64,000 bases of DNA, from contig JAWZYV010016048.1 in the NCBI GenBank assembly GCA_038373885.1, forward strand, positions 248,001 to 312,000, given 5' to 3'. The notes under the pieces were generated by a model, which saw only the letters and a list, made by a program, of their open reading frames with translations, did no database searches and was not told the DNA's origin. The translations under genes and the position numbers were made by a program. Shown one piece after another: positions 46,594-60,442 of the stretch (position 1 is its first letter; every line of letters starts with the position of its first letter). Source of the stretch: Cheiracanthium punctorium (Eukaryota > Arthropoda > Arachnida > Araneae > Cheiracanthiidae).

Positions 46594-47255
46594 TACGCGA
46601 AAGTGACCCAGAATGATACCCTTAAGGTTCAAACTTGTATAAAACAACATAAATGTTTAAATAAAACTTTGGTCCTTTGCTGTATTTTGCAGCAGAAACA
46701 TATTTTAATATTTTAAATGCGCAATGAGTGATGAAATGAATATAGAATTTTTAGAAAGTGTCTAAAGGATCATTTTACCCTCAATTCAAGGTAAAATGAT
46801 CCTTTATTTGAAAATAATTTTAAATTGTTTTTATCGGCAAAATAAAAGATATAAAAGTAATTATGACTAAACAGAATGAAATAAAAAGAATTACAATCAT
46901 ATCGTATACATAATTTATTTTATGAAAATTTTAAAATAAAAAAGTGACACAAACAATGAAATGGAATATTTTAAGATTATAAATATGGCCTACATGATAA
47001 AATGATGTAAAAATATGGCCTACAATAAACGCAGAAATAAATTAAATAATGAAATGAGGAGTCACGCATTTTGAGAAAGATTGAAGCTTCCATGAATACT
47101 AGGGCCCGGTACTGGAGTTTCTTCAGCCGAGGGATAATTTTACCCAGCAATATTGCTTCCCACTTTTGGTCATATTGCTGGACCACACTGAGAAATTAGC
47201 AAGTGTAATTCAAATCTAAAAACAAGTTCTATTCAGTAAACCAAGTCATATTTCT
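46594..47255 (+). mobile_element. MITE family 'GGATCATTTT', copy D (left part only)
   Basis: The left end is degraded (cgaaagtgacccagaatgatac). The internal palindrome is perfect here: AAAGGATCATTTTACC at 46764-46779 against its exact complement at 46790-46805. The match with copies A and C ends after ccaagtcatatttct near 47255, so the right third is missing. Confidence 0.8.
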
Positions 47256-47724
47256 AAAACAGAAGCATCACCCAACTAGAAACACTAGTAAAGCGATGAA
47301 ATATCTTACAAATTCAAACTATTTTTTTCTTACATCAATATGTTAAGGCATGCAAAAGTCTCACTGTGGAACTTAAAACATTAAACGATAGTAAAAAGTT
47401 GCGAGTAAATTTTATCATACTTAAAAAGGGATGACTGCAGCCTTCCTAATAAAAATCTGCATTAGTTTCTTATTCTCGTGTAAAAATGCAGAGGTGAACA
47501 CAAGGGTTTTTGGTGTTCATCAGTTCCTATATCTGATATGTCAATTTGGGTACTGGAAATTTCTCTTGGAAATGTAAAGTCAATTAAAAAAGAGAGAGAG
47601 GCAGAATCGTGACCACACCTATAATTTAAAACATGTTCGTCTCATTCCCAGACATTAATTAATACAGATATTGCATGCCATCTCTAAATACATTAGGGAC
47701 AGCCACATTCCGTGATTGATGGCA

Positions 47725-47898
47725 TTAAGGTGGAATTCCAGGTCGTTGTGTAATATTTTCAGAAGATACGCCTATTCTGAAAGGTTTATAAATCCCTTGT
47801 TGCAGTCCTGTAACTAAATCAGCGGTTCCCCACCGTAACACACCCGATTTATATGACGGTACAAGATATGTTCCGCCCTCAAAAGATTTCCTAAACAT
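47725..47898 (-). other. Small coding-like frame, unrecognised (57 codons)
   Basis: From ATG at 47898 the minus strand reads MFRKSFEGGTYLVPSYKSGV then LRWGTADLVTGLQQGIYKPF and RIGVSSENITQRPGIPP, stop. Composition is protein-like and GC-richer than the flanks. An acceptor-like atgtttag precedes GAAATC, but no donor is evident. It could be a terminal exon or, more likely, a dispersed-repeat fragment. No family recognised. Confidence 0.3.
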
Positions 47899-49113
47899 AA
47901 TTCAAATATTCGAAGAAATATGTATGAATAAACATGAATGGTCTTTCTACATAATATGAAAAGTACTTGGATGTTTCATGAATACTGAGATTAGATTTCT
48001 AAACTTGAATCATGAATAAGGTAAACAAGGTTATTACCTGCTTTAATGCTGAGTTTTGAGTAAGGAAGTTTTGTTGAGTAAGGAAGTTTTGAAACCACAG
48101 GTTTTTAGATGGGTACAGTTTGAAAGTTTAAATTATTACATTTATTTGACTCTTAAATCATACAGAAAAGCAATATATTTGTCATAGTTCGATATACGGT
48201 ATGAAAAATCTGAACACACTTCAATAATTTTTAAACTAGAAAAAGTGAAGTTTTGGAGTTAGTGAATATAAGAACTCATTTGTTAACCTAACATGCAGGT
48301 CATTTTTATTTATCTTGGGAGTTTGACTGAGACTGATACCGTCCATACAGGTTTAATAAAAATAAACATATAGGTATTAGATTAGAATCTGTTTGCTTCT
48401 TTGACTTTTAAAATACACAAAGATTTCAAATTTGAAGTAAAAGTGAGAAAAATTTTGTTTTCCTTTTAATGAAAAATATTTATTCCAAGAATGGGATACT
48501 AACACACACGCATTGGGAATCCTTCGAATATTGCGATTTACAATATTTTGAGAAAGAAGAATTATATACTCAAGTGGTTTTCTTTTATAAAGGTCTAAAT
48601 GGAAGTTTAATTCAAAAACAAGAATGATCCAAGTCATTCATTTAAATCAGCTCAAAATGGTTTTAAAAGATAATATATTGATGTTACATCATAGTCAAGC
48701 TTTTATCCTAACCCAAAACCTATATTAAACAAGTTTCGTCATTTCTAATGCTAAGTCCAAATAATAACAAAGAAATAATAAAGAATAACATTTGGTAACG
48801 GATCGTAAGCCATCATTATGTGGAAGTGGGATTATATTTAGTATAATTATTAAGAATTTATAAATATTTATAATTATTAAGAAATCTGCCACAGCAATAT
48901 TTTATACTGTTTAAATATTATTTTTCGAAATGTATTTCTTGGAAATATGTTGTTTAATTTTAATGAAATTTCATTTATCGGTTTCCTACTAGTTTTCATA
49001 TTGTGATGAAAATTTTTCATTTATAATCTGAGGAATAAAGCCTCTTGTTTTTTACAGGCTGTATTTATGCAACGAATTTTAAAATTTCTTTTTTTCTGTG
49101 TAGTGAGAACCTA

Positions 49114-49239
49114 TGCGGTTAAAAAAAGAACTAAATTAACTCCGAAAGAGCTGAATTAGCTCCGAGAAATTTAACATTGGGACAAACTTGTCCCGATTTT
49201 AAATTCTCCAGAGCCAATTTAGTTCTTTTTTTAAGCGTG
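49114..49239. mobile_element. Short palindromic MITE (126 bp) with TA target
   Basis: The left half (tgcggttaaaaaaagaacta..., ctccgagaaattt, gggacaa) mirrors the right half (cttgtccc, aaattctcc.gagc, aatttagttctttttttaag). TA flanks both ends (49112-49113 and 49240-49241). Fully foldable and non-coding. Confidence 0.8.
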
Positions 49240-49610
49240 TACATTACAAATACTTCATTTAATGGACCACTAATTGGATACTTTAATTCAATTAATGGAC
49301 CAATCAAAAAACTTTTTCTTTCATAGTTTTCTTTTAAATCTTACAGAGTTCTGTAAAATATGATAAAATGAAAAACACACATTAGTGAATTAAGCTTCAA
49401 ACGAGTTAAAATATTTTGAGGACAAATATTTATTTCTTTAGATAAGAAAATAAATTTCGGATTAAAATGCGACTATTCAAAAGCATGTCTGCTGTTTTCG
49501 CCTTTAATTACACTTTCAGGCAGAGCAAGTTTAAACAAATATTTCTTCGGCGACTCAATATTATTACTCCTTGCTCTCATAATAGTGGAATCAACTCAGC
49601 AACTGAAATT

Positions 49611-49613
<3 letters not shown>

Positions 49614-49660
<47 letters not shown>
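49614..49660 (+). repeat. (TA)n microsatellite
   Basis: About 23 TA dimers, uninterrupted. Confidence 0.95.
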
Positions 49661-49665
<5 letters not shown>

Positions 49666-50699
49666 CGTATTTGATGGTTCCAACATTTAACATGAATTTT
49701 CTGATTCTAACTTAGACTGCTGGATGTAAATGGACCTGTATCACGCAAAAGTAAGTTAAGTTGAAATAAAAATTGCGTCTTATGTAATTACGGAACATTT
49801 ATTTTTTGTCGCCTACTTGATCATTTAAAGTTCTTTTAAATGTATTTACTAGGCGAATACGGTGAAAAAAAGACATGACTAGTCGTACTTTCTTTTGAAT
49901 AATTACTAATTTAAATTTAATGTACTTCTCGAAATATGGTGGAATGAAAAATGGTGAAAGAAAATTTATTAAATTTTACGTTTACAAAGTTTAGTGTAGC
50001 TTTTGAAAACTTTATTATTATGTACTTTCGTATCATTGGTCAAACCTTGTAAATTTTCTATATTATGATTCTTGGACTTTATTCTTGGTTTTGTATTCAT
50101 GTTTGTTATCGTTTATCCTTACTATGGATAAAAACTGGATTTTCATTCTGCTGTGGGCAGTTACTTAGTTAACCTAACTGTTATGTTTCAACGGGGTTAT
50201 GATCCCTGAATAATTCCTGAGAATCCTGAGTAAAGCTTAGGAGATTCATAAAAGAAGGGCCAGAGCAACTTGGCTGGGTACTTGAAAGACAAGAGAGACG
50301 AAGCTTTATTTAGATTTTTACGGTATGTACCGACCTTTTGTAGAGAAAACAAGTCGTTTGTTCCTTTCTTAACCATAGTATTTTTAACTGTACATAGTAC
50401 GCAATATCCCAAAATCTTACCTTTCGAAAATCCTTCCATAAGCAGCCTGGAGTACGAAAATTTAAATTTACTAAAATTTATCTGAAATAAAATATTAAAT
50501 TCACTTCTCAAGAAAAAAATTAATTTCCTAACTCATTTTATTTACCATTTCAAATTAAATTCGTTTGCAGTCTCTATAATAATTTTATTTCCCTTGTTAA
50601 ATGCTTAACAATTTCATCCGTTCCTTAAAATTTAATGAAATAGAGGGGAGATATGACGCGGCTCAGTACCAGACAAATAATAACTCGCATCTTTGTTCG

Positions 50700-50980
50700 C
50701 TCTCACATTACAGTCAGGCTCCGTCTCCGATGTGGTGCTGAGGCATAGGATGTTTTCAGCAAATACATCACCGGTGGTCCCGCTGTGTGGCCATCTCAAC
50801 TATGTCAGGCATAGATATGGAGATTCCCAGCAAACACTTCCGTTGGTCTCATTCATGAAACCGGGGTCATGTTTAAGTATGAACGTCCTCAGCAAACACC
50901 TTTAGCTGTCTGGCTCTGGGTATCACTGTCAGGCATATACATGAAGGTCATCAGCAAACCTCTTCTCTCCTAGTACGTTT
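50700..50980 (+). repeat. Degenerate tandem repeat of about 63 bp, four units
   Basis: Blocks 'aggcata.gat(g)....cagcaaa.ac' recur near 50742, 50808, 50872 (as aagtatgaacg) and 50931, each ending in cagcaaac/cagcaaat. The region from about 50640 to 51470 is unusually GC- and pyrimidine-rich for this window. Its 3' part includes a frame with SKTVTVGSIVFALINSFTGL that I do not recognise. Confidence 0.45.
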
Positions 50981-53703
50981 TTTTTTTATTCATAAAATTT
51001 CAACTCCCCGTCCGTCTTCTTATTTGGGGATATCTTCTTTTTTACCTTTTTCTTTTTTCCAGGCAATTTCCCTCCATTTAGGATTCAGTGGCTACTCTGG
51101 TTCCGCCCCTTTTGCATAATTTGCATAATTGATTGAATTTTCATAATTGCATAATTGATTAAGTTTTTTTTTAACTCCCTTACAGTTCGCTGATTCATTT
51201 TGGGTGGTGCTACGTCGTTTCCACTCGCCTTCTAGTGTGGGCTCACATTTAAATTGCCCGACCTCTGATTGCCCTTTCTACACATCTTTCTCAAGTCCAT
51301 TTTCCCCATAAATATCCGCAATTTATGGGGCTATATAGCATGTCTTGATTCTTTGTCTAAAACTGTCACTGTCGGCAGCATCGTGTTTGCGCTCATAAAT
51401 TCTTTTACAGGCTTAGACTGTCACTTATTTTCCTCTATGGCCGCCGTCACACTACACCCCTCCAAGGTGTGAATTTTAAGTAAAGCTATTGAAATTATAC
51501 GGAACTATATTGGGTTCATTTTAGTCTGTTCAGACCAAAACGGAATACCAAAAATAATGATTATATAGTAAATACGTTTGAATAACATGATGTAATAAGT
51601 TAACTTTTGAAGAGGTTTTTTTTATAGAAGGAGAAAACTGAATTCTTTTAGATTATTTAAGAAATAATGATATTTATTAAGTATTGAAATTGTAGAAAAA
51701 TATAACGCCTAAAGAGCGAAAAATCTAAAATTGGTTTTCTTGCATCAGACCATTTATAATGTTATCGTACATACTCACTAACTAATAATTTACCGAAAAA
51801 TTACTATTACGAAATGTACTTCCAAAACTTACTTCAGAAAATATTTTCTTAACTCCGAGAAATAAATTAATAATTTACTGAGAAGTTTCAGAAAATTAAA
51901 TTGAATGTCAATTGCCTTTTGACGGAACAAAAGTAGATGTCACTACAATACATGACACAACAGCATAACAATAGTAGACAGGAACTATTTTGATGAAAAC
52001 GCAAACGTCAACAGACATTCAGAATTTAATCAATTTTGTCTGTATTGTGTTTGGATGGCAAACATGAGTTTTAAATGAGAGTGCCTTCAAGTGGAAATTA
52101 GTTCAGTATTTTCAAAAAGTTTGTTTGCATTAATTGTCTGAATTTTGAAGTGTTAGAGAAATTAATATCATGGGAAAGAAAAATGCAGTAGTTAATTATT
52201 TTCTCCAGTAAAAACAATTTCATTTTGTCTTTTCCGAAATTGAAATAAGTTTTTATTCTTCTGCTTTCTCAACTGGAACAATAATGAAGGTGTCACAAGC
52301 ACGCATATATTATCTACATCCAATTTTATTAAGATTTGAAATAAATAAATATATTAATTTGAAAAGTTTCATTTCATTTACGTTGATTAATGGATTAAAT
52401 AAATCTTCGTCAAGTCTGAAGTACGAAACTATAAATGTAAATCATCCTTAAAATGGCTAAAAAATAAATTATATCCTATTTTGATGGAAACTTTAAAGGT
52501 TGAAGTGAACTTTGATCTACATTCAGGAAGATAGGACTTCATTTTTTAAAATATAATTTCATGTTTAGGTTCATCATACGAAGAAAAAAAAATTAATAAA
52601 TATTTTTAAAATGTACCTGCATGTGATATTTTTTTGTAACTGGAAGTACAACGCTTATCTCAATAGTTTAAAATATTAGGAATACAGTCGAGATAAGACG
52701 AAACTGACTGATGCATTTGGGTCAACGGAAGAATGATAGTAACGAAACCAATACAAGCGGGACATACTTTGACTGGGACTCTGGTAGAGTAGTTATCGTT
52801 AATGGAATTAGGCTGAAAAATACTAACTGGAATGCTCCATGGAAGGTTCTATGAACTTAAATCTACGTTGAGAATATTTCCAAACGTTAAAAGGTGTTCA
52901 GAGAACCAATGTGTGCTGTCTGGGAAGTGACTGATAAAATGTATATTGCTCCGATAAATTCTATTTTCACAAGTGAAAAAATGTAGATTGAAGTTTGAAT
53001 ATGTCGTAAAGCTCATGTACTCCGTTTGGGCATGCTGTATGTAGTACAACAAGTCTTAGCGGAATGCTTGCATTACTTGGACCCAGTCAGCACAGCAATG
53101 TTTTCTGAACGTCTATTAACTTTCAGAATAGTTAAAAAGGGTTTATAGTTTGTTCAATCCATGTAAGTGTGCTCCTTGGGAATTGGGTTCGCTGATCAAG
53201 CTGAATTAGTCCTTGACAGGTAGTTGCTCTACTTAGGTTGTTGGTAATGTTATTTTTTTTCTCTATGAACATCAGATACGTAAATATTTTGAACAGATAA
53301 AGCCCGTGATTTTGCCTCCTAGATAATTAAATATGCTCTTTGTAGAACGTATCAGGAATGCTATCGGAAGACGAAATTGTTTAACATCTTAAACAACCAA
53401 CCTTTTAAAGTCACCTATCGAGAGTGTTTATATGAACACATTTTATAAAATCTTTGCACAACAAATTGCGTCACTGTCATGTCGAGTTGTTTACTTTTAC
53501 AGAGCTGAGTTTGAATATGTCTAATCCAGTGTTGGAGAGGTGTTACAAGTATAGTTGTGCGTTTTGTACTCTCAGTAAATATATTTGTAATAAATAAATA
53601 TACATGCATACAAGAAACAAATAAGAATGGCACGTTTGAAGAACGTTAATAATGTTATTATCAGATGCGAAACGTTAAGAAACATTAATTTGGTAAACAT
53701 ATG

Positions 53704-53739
53704 GACTGGAGTAACACAGGACACTGGAGTAACACAGCT
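53704..53739 (+). repeat. 18-bp tandem duplication
   Basis: actggagtaacacag occurs twice, 18 bp apart. Confidence 0.8.
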
Positions 53740-56094
53740 CAAATCGAAGTCGCTTAAATTAAACAGAAATGAACTCACTTGATAATGATGAACTAGACAT
53801 TTTATCACGTTTAACTATTTTTTTTATAAAACTAATGATTTATTATTGTACGCCTTATTGTTCTTCCCAATATGCATAGTTTTATTTTTATTTTACACCC
53901 TTTCTTTCTAATAAGAGAAAATAATTTTTGCCCTGCATACTGCAATTTTTATGCTAATTCTTCTGAGTACTCGTCATAATATGTTTCCCCCTTCTGCTGA
54001 TTTCGGTGTACAGTCACACTACAGATATTTTCGCCTATTTGGGTCTCTCAAGCGATTACCTCCATGCACTTTTTCGTAAAAGATTCACTTTGTGTTTTAT
54101 ACCTGAACCATAATCTTTTTGCATAATGCATCCGTTGCTTCCCCTAGAGGGTAAAAAGTTCAAAGTTAGTATTGCTAAATACGAAGCAAATACGAAAGGA
54201 AGTTTAGCGTCAGGTTTCATTGCCGATGGTCAAACATCACGGTTCCTGTGAGATTTTCAAGAAAAAAGGCTTGTGCTCATGAAATACCAAAAATAGAGGC
54301 ACAAATGCAGCTAGAAATGTTATTGAAATTAATATCTTAATTGCGGCATAGTGTGAAAGGCATTACATGATTTTTTTATAATTAAACTTTTATGTCACTT
54401 TTCGTATATTTCTTGCATTGATCAGCAATTATATAAACTTTCTGCAGTCTTTTTTAAAATAATGTTTGTATTTTCTCTCACAGATAGACCAATGTTGAAG
54501 TGTGATATTTTGAATGGTTCCCTAGCCATTTGTAGATAATAAAATTCCTCTCTCTCCTTGAGGTGAATAAAGGGGAAGTAATAAAAGTGATCTAAAGAAA
54601 GGGGTGAAGCAAACAATGGTACACGCTCAGTAACGTTCCCGGGATGGGATCGTGATTCAGACCAGGTACGGATGGTGTACTTGGCGATCTCAAAAGATTG
54701 GCCAGGTTACTGAGTTTTCAAAATCACTGTGCTTAAAATCTGTGCTCTCTCGGTTAAACGTTCATCTAATAATTTTATGTTTAGGATCAACTTTCATTGT
54801 AACAACAAAGTATCAGTTTAAACATCTGAAACATACGTACAGTTGTGAAGTTTTTGAAAATAGCTCCTCAGCCATTTTTGCGATGCAATTTCATTGCTTT
54901 ATAAAAAAAAGCTGTATAAGACTTATACGTATTTTCTTTATAATAATGTGCAGTATGTTTTTGTGGTTAGAAAACAACAACCCTGAATTGTTATTTTTTT
55001 AAAAAATCAAGAGTCGTATGACACCTACAATTTTTTAAACAAGCCTAAAATAATATCGCTAACAAGTGAAAAAATTTTAACCGTATTTTATAAAGTACAT
55101 AAATAATTTTTTGAATAAGCGATTGAAAATTTCGGTTGTTTAATAAAATACAGTCATATAAAAGCAGGTCAAGATAACTCATAAATACTACGTTTATGTA
55201 AAAGTATAACGTTCATGAATGACGCAGTTAAAATATTACGTAAACCTAGAGCTAGGATTATCTCTCTGAGCTATTCACTTTATATATAAAGAAGCAGAGA
55301 AAACTGATACATCAAACCTTTAATTGCTTCATAATTGCAAGTTTTAGTTTTGCTACGCTTCACTGCGGGAGAAAAAATATACACTGTATTTGATAAAGGC
55401 GCAACAACATTAAAATGAAAAGAGGAAAGCACTTATTGTTTTGTTGTGTAATTTATAAATAGTTTGTTGCCTAATTTATAAATTTTTTCACTATATATGA
55501 AAAAATATAATAAACAAGTAACAGGAAAAAATAATGATAGGTAATATTCTATTTCATTTGGTAATAGCGAAAGTAATTATTTAATTGAGTGTGTAAATGG
55601 AACAGTTTTTGACTTATGAATTGAATAATTTAGATATATATTTCTGTTTCTACACAAAAATATAACAGCGTAATGAAAAATGAATTACATTAGTAATATT
55701 TCTTCTTTTTAAAATATGTAACAATTATGCGAAAAATGCAAAATCAAAGTGATTTCATTTTCGAAACGTATCGTAAAGTGTTTTTAAGTCAGAGAGAAAA
55801 TAAAAAGACTTGTATTTTTCCTTTCAATGGCAATTGGTTTGTTCTAAAGTTGCAGACTATGTGCATGATTATGTTAAACGTAGTGTATGGTGTGTTGCAA
55901 AATTAGTGTTCATGATATGTATTTTTTGCTTCATCAAGGATATGCTAAAGTGTTACATACTCAAACACATAATTATGAGGATATTTAATTAAAGCATTAG
56001 GTATAGGAATACTATCACACTACTCAGATGAAAAAACTCGGATGTTTCGGTCATTTTAATGAATTTTCTAGGATGTAATAGACGGATAAAGGAT

Positions 56095-56356
56095 GTATTC
56101 AGTAAACTAAGTCATATTTATGCACATTAAAGACTGTATTTCTAAATAAATAGGAAAGTTAGTGCTTACCTTATAACAGATACGATAAAAACCCAGTTTT
56201 TGCAAGAATTCGACTCAAACAGGTAATGCACCGATCGCTTAAATATCGCCATTGCTTATTCTTAACTTGGCACAACTAGTTTATTTGTTATCTAGTAGAT
56301 AGCGCTGACTGTATCTAAGAAAACATATGTGGAACGTTTTGGGCTACCTTCCCTTA
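56095..56356 (+). mobile_element. MITE family 'GGATCATTTT', copy E (right part only)
   Basis: Starts at gtattcagtaaactaagtca and continues agactgtatttctaaataaa, cgatcgcttaaatatcgcc and tttatttgttatctagtaga to the terminal gggctacctticcctta-type end (gggctaccttccctta at 56341-56356). The left two thirds are missing; its start falls at nearly the same element position where copy D stops. Confidence 0.75.
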
Positions 56357-58197
56357 CGTCTAAATAGTCCTAATACGCCTAAATAAATACGTCCCTTATG
56401 TCTAAATAGTCTTCTAGCATAATAACACCCGAAAATACGGTTTTAAAATTGAATTTGTTTTACGGACTGTATAACACTACACAGTCTATCACTAAACTGA
56501 ATATGGTGTTTAAGGATTAATTATTCATAAACCTTTGCTATTGAACTTTTGTAATTATTTAGTAAAAGGAATCGATGGCATAGGATCTACGTTTAGCTCT
56601 GTGTAGCATAACTTTAGTGCGCGAACAAATGTATCGTGGACGAGATGTGTATTTACGTCATACATAAAAGTAAACGAGAATATATATCTTTCCAACGAGA
56701 ATATATTTCCAACTTTTTAAAAATCTTGCAGAAAATTAACAGTGTCTAGTATAGGGCGAGCACTAAAATTATGCCAGGATATTTTTGTTAATGACGGGAA
56801 GGTTAAAAAAATTAAGAGAGTGAAATAAAGAAACAAAATGCTGAGGCTCTAGTTTTATAAAGAGACTCCAACATAAAAGCCGAATAGTTTAATAACGCAA
56901 TTAGAAGACTGAAGGAATAGAAGTAATCCCACTAATTAATTTTAATCGCCCTATTATCAGTGAAATTCGCTGCTTCACTACTAATAACACAATTTTTTTG
57001 CTCACCAAAGTCACATCAACAGTATAAACCTTCTGCACTTCATTAATATTAAATGAGTTATTTACTGTTTACTTTACATTTATGAATGTACTGCGGGGTG
57101 AACAATGATAGAAAGTATATATAATCATAGCATAAATAAAAATCTTGATAAGCGATACAAGATACGAAAAACATGTGAGGTCAGTACGGTAATGAGAAAA
57201 AAATACTAAAGCTGGAAATGCAAATAACACAAAGTAATTTTAGAGACGAAAGGAAAACTAAATTAGTTTATGCATTTTATGGTATACATTCTGTGAAACT
57301 GATAAGACAGATAAAATATATCCTACTGAATACATAGCTTCATAAAAAAATGAATTTATTTGGACATTTGACTAGTTTAAAAATCTAAATTTTTATTACA
57401 ATGTTTAAGCTTAATTTTTAATTGCTAATGACAGTTGTTTCAGAAATAGACAATATTTATTACTTTTAACGAATACATATGTGTAATTATAAATTCCATC
57501 TTTGCGGAAACATAGAAGCGGACGTTCGTAAACTGATTGTTTTAAAAATGATCTGCTCATTACTGTAGATATGTTTCAATAATTACTGGTTGTATATATC
57601 TCAGAGGATTTACATTTTTGCTTTCTAGTCATTAGTAAAAGATTATTGATTCTAGGACACTAGAAAGTTTTCATAAATTTTCTTATGACAAAATATCTTC
57701 AGAATTTTAAGGACGTCCAACTGTAAACAAGCATTTTGGATGTATGCATTAGGAAAGAAAAATTATGAATAATCTCGGTGTTTAATTTCTAAAATGTTTA
57801 AGAAAATGTGTGTAAAGCTGTGGTGGAATGTTATTAGTCAGATGTCATGATAACTGATATATATATATATATATATAACTGTTGCACTTAAGCACAAGTC
57901 GTCAATGCTAGCAGATACCTGTTTTCAATATAAAAAATGTAAACACATTTTTTGTATCTTTAGCTAGCAGGTTTCATTTTAAAATGGTTATGTACATTTT
58001 TTTTTCTGTTGTTGGTACATTAAAAGAATTTTTAGACTTTCCAGTGAAATTAAGATAAAAAATCTGTATAGTGTTTCAATTCGCTCTTGTGTCGTTAGAA
58101 AAGGCTAAAAAATAGTGATATTTTTTTGTTTTTGTGTTAACGTTAGGACAAAAGAACCCGAACGCCAATAAAATTACAAAAAAAATAAATGTGTATA

Positions 58198-58479
58198 TCA
58201 TTTATCACCTTGAAGGTTTTTTTCTGCAGTTCTGGTGGAAATGATACCTTGAAAATATTCGCTCAGTCGGTGGTTATTTCGGTCAAAAATTGCTGTGTTT
58301 TTCTCAAATGTGTGCAGCCATCTATTCCGATTCGTCAGCTTTAGCTTTTGTCCACAACTGGTGTCTGCAGTTCTAAGCTTAGCATATTTTAGCACGTTAT
58401 CACAATGGCTGAACACTGTGCTCCGGCAACGTTGATGTTTGCTTCCACTACCGAACTCCAAACATAAATAATCCCACAA
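58198..58479 (-). other. Uncharacterised 93-codon open frame
   Basis: The minus strand reads MWDYLCLEFGSGSKHQRCRS, later DNVLKYAKLRTADTSCGQKL and NRNRWLHTFEKNTAIFDRNN. About 40% GC against about 30% around it. No signal peptide, membrane segment or known motif seen; no clear splice sites. Possibly a repeat-derived frame. Function unknown. Confidence 0.3.
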
Positions 58480-60394
58480 TAATTCCTATCAAGTCTCTTG
58501 ATACCCTTTTGCATATGTGAAATGCAGTCAGTGTTTTCATAGATGTCTGTATTATTTTGTCACCGATTTAATTTGGAAGCTTGGTGACGGAATCAGCAAA
58601 TTTTTATTTAACGTGCCAACAGCACAGTATCAGTTGTTAGGAAACCAAATATGTTCCAAAAATACAACGAATAGAATGCTGCACGTGCATGGTCTCGATA
58701 GTAATTGCAGGTTTTCTAGATAGATCATTTGATGCCTCATGATTTGAAATCAGATTTTTACTGTGATCGTCTAAAATAAATAAATAAACAAATAAATAAA
58801 TTTGTTGTAGCTTACTTTGTGTTACGGTTAGATTTTGTGATTTAAAAATACCCTTACAATTACACATATTTCTCAACGGTTTCTCAAATTTCCCTTAAAC
58901 TATTACAAAATAGGCAAAGAGCTTAGTTTGACAAAATGCCTAGATATTTTTGTGAAACCACGTGTATAAAATACTTTTGATTTACTATTAATTAAATTAA
59001 TGGAACCCAAAACGGTTGCACTATAACTTCAAATTTTGGATGCCTTTAATCTCGTCGATATACTCTTGAAAAATAATGAACGGATTAAATTCACTATCTG
59101 TCATTAACAAGGTAAAATGTGTGAAAATATTAGAAATGATTGAATACGTTTGCAGCAAAGGTTTCGAAGTTTACGAGATAAGATACTTTCCGGCGCTGGA
59201 AGGCAGTCATTTATCAAATAATTCAGAAGACTCGTGATGCATTTTTTTTATTTTATTCTAGTGATTGTAATTTTCTTCTCTTACCCAGTATTTCATTTTT
59301 TTTCAACTTATGTGGATGTTTGCTGTAGGCATCTTTAAAAATATCCATCGTTTTTAGATTGCGAGACGTAACGTTCCCTTAAACTATTATGAAAATTAAA
59401 AAAATTATAAATCAAAAGATAGGAAATGGAACTTTCCACTTAAATAAGACATCACAGTATTTAATCTTTAAAATTCAATCAATAAATAAAGTTCACTTAT
59501 TTGTTCTGTAAAGGCTGTTATTTCTTTATTATCCGGTACCATATTATTGACATCTTTATCAGATCTATATACTTTCAATAAGCAGTTAATATATTTTAAA
59601 CTTTCAGAAACTTTGAGAAATGTTCCTTTAACTTTTAATTTGAAGAATGTTGATAGCAAAATAAGTTTTGTTTAATATTTTATAGCGTAAAAAACTACCG
59701 TACTTCCGAAATTAAATTTTAGAATTTTTTCTTAAAGGTATGACCTTTGTAGTGATATCAGTTTCTTTTCTGTTGTTTCTAGAAGACACGAAAAACCTCT
59801 CATAATTGAAATTTCACGGAGGTTATTGCATCTATCCTCTTCGACTACCTTGTAAATGACGTTTCAATGTTAAATTTGAAACAAACCTTTTTAAAACGGA
59901 CTAGTAATTAGTTGAAGTAAAAATAAAATTTTAAAGTTCTTGAATAGCCAAAACAATTTGCACTGAATAAAGTATTGTTTTCGACTCCATTGTTTAGATT
60001 CAAACTGTGATTTCAGCAAGGAAGAAACAGTGTTCTAAGCCTGATACAGAAAATTCTTTTTTTGCGCACCGCTATCTTTATTTCTCATAGACATCGGCTG
60101 TGTAAATTTCTGATATCTAAACCATTTTCCTCCCAAAACATTAAGGATAGTGACGTTTTCAATTGTTGAAATTTGTTGACCGAATAAATCCTCAAATATA
60201 TATCGACATCACGTGTTTCGATGTTCAGAGATGTCCGAACAAAACCTGAATTTTCTTATTCAAGCAGGCAGCGAGAAGGATTGCGAGAAGGATTGAAGGA
60301 TTCTTTTATTGAGTATTTGAATTTCACCATCGTCATAGCTTTAATAAAACGAAAAATGTGGTTTTTGGAAGGGATATGATTTTTTTTCAAAAAG

Positions 60395-60442
60395 ATGGTG
60401 CCTCGCACCATTTTGATTGAGCACAGTCGTGCGCCGCACGAC
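60395..60442. repeat. Two adjacent short perfect hairpins
   Basis: ATGGTGC-ctc-GCACCAT (60395-60411) and GTCGTGC-gcc-GCACGAC (60426-60442) each have a 7-bp stem and a 3-nt loop, spaced 14 bp apart. Confidence 0.75.

Noticed and set aside
52700..52850. Plus-strand frame including NTSGTYFDWDSGRVVIVNGI
   Set aside because: Looks protein-like over about 45 codons, but no splice sites, homologue or second copy could be identified, and a competing frame is equally open.
54120..54255. Plus-strand frame including KFKVSIAKYEANTKGSLASG
   Set aside because: Short, without splice sites or known motif; not distinguishable from chance.
54652..55002. 116-codon plus-strand frame
   Set aside because: Lys/Phe/Ile-rich composition typical of random AT-rich sequence; no recognisable domain.
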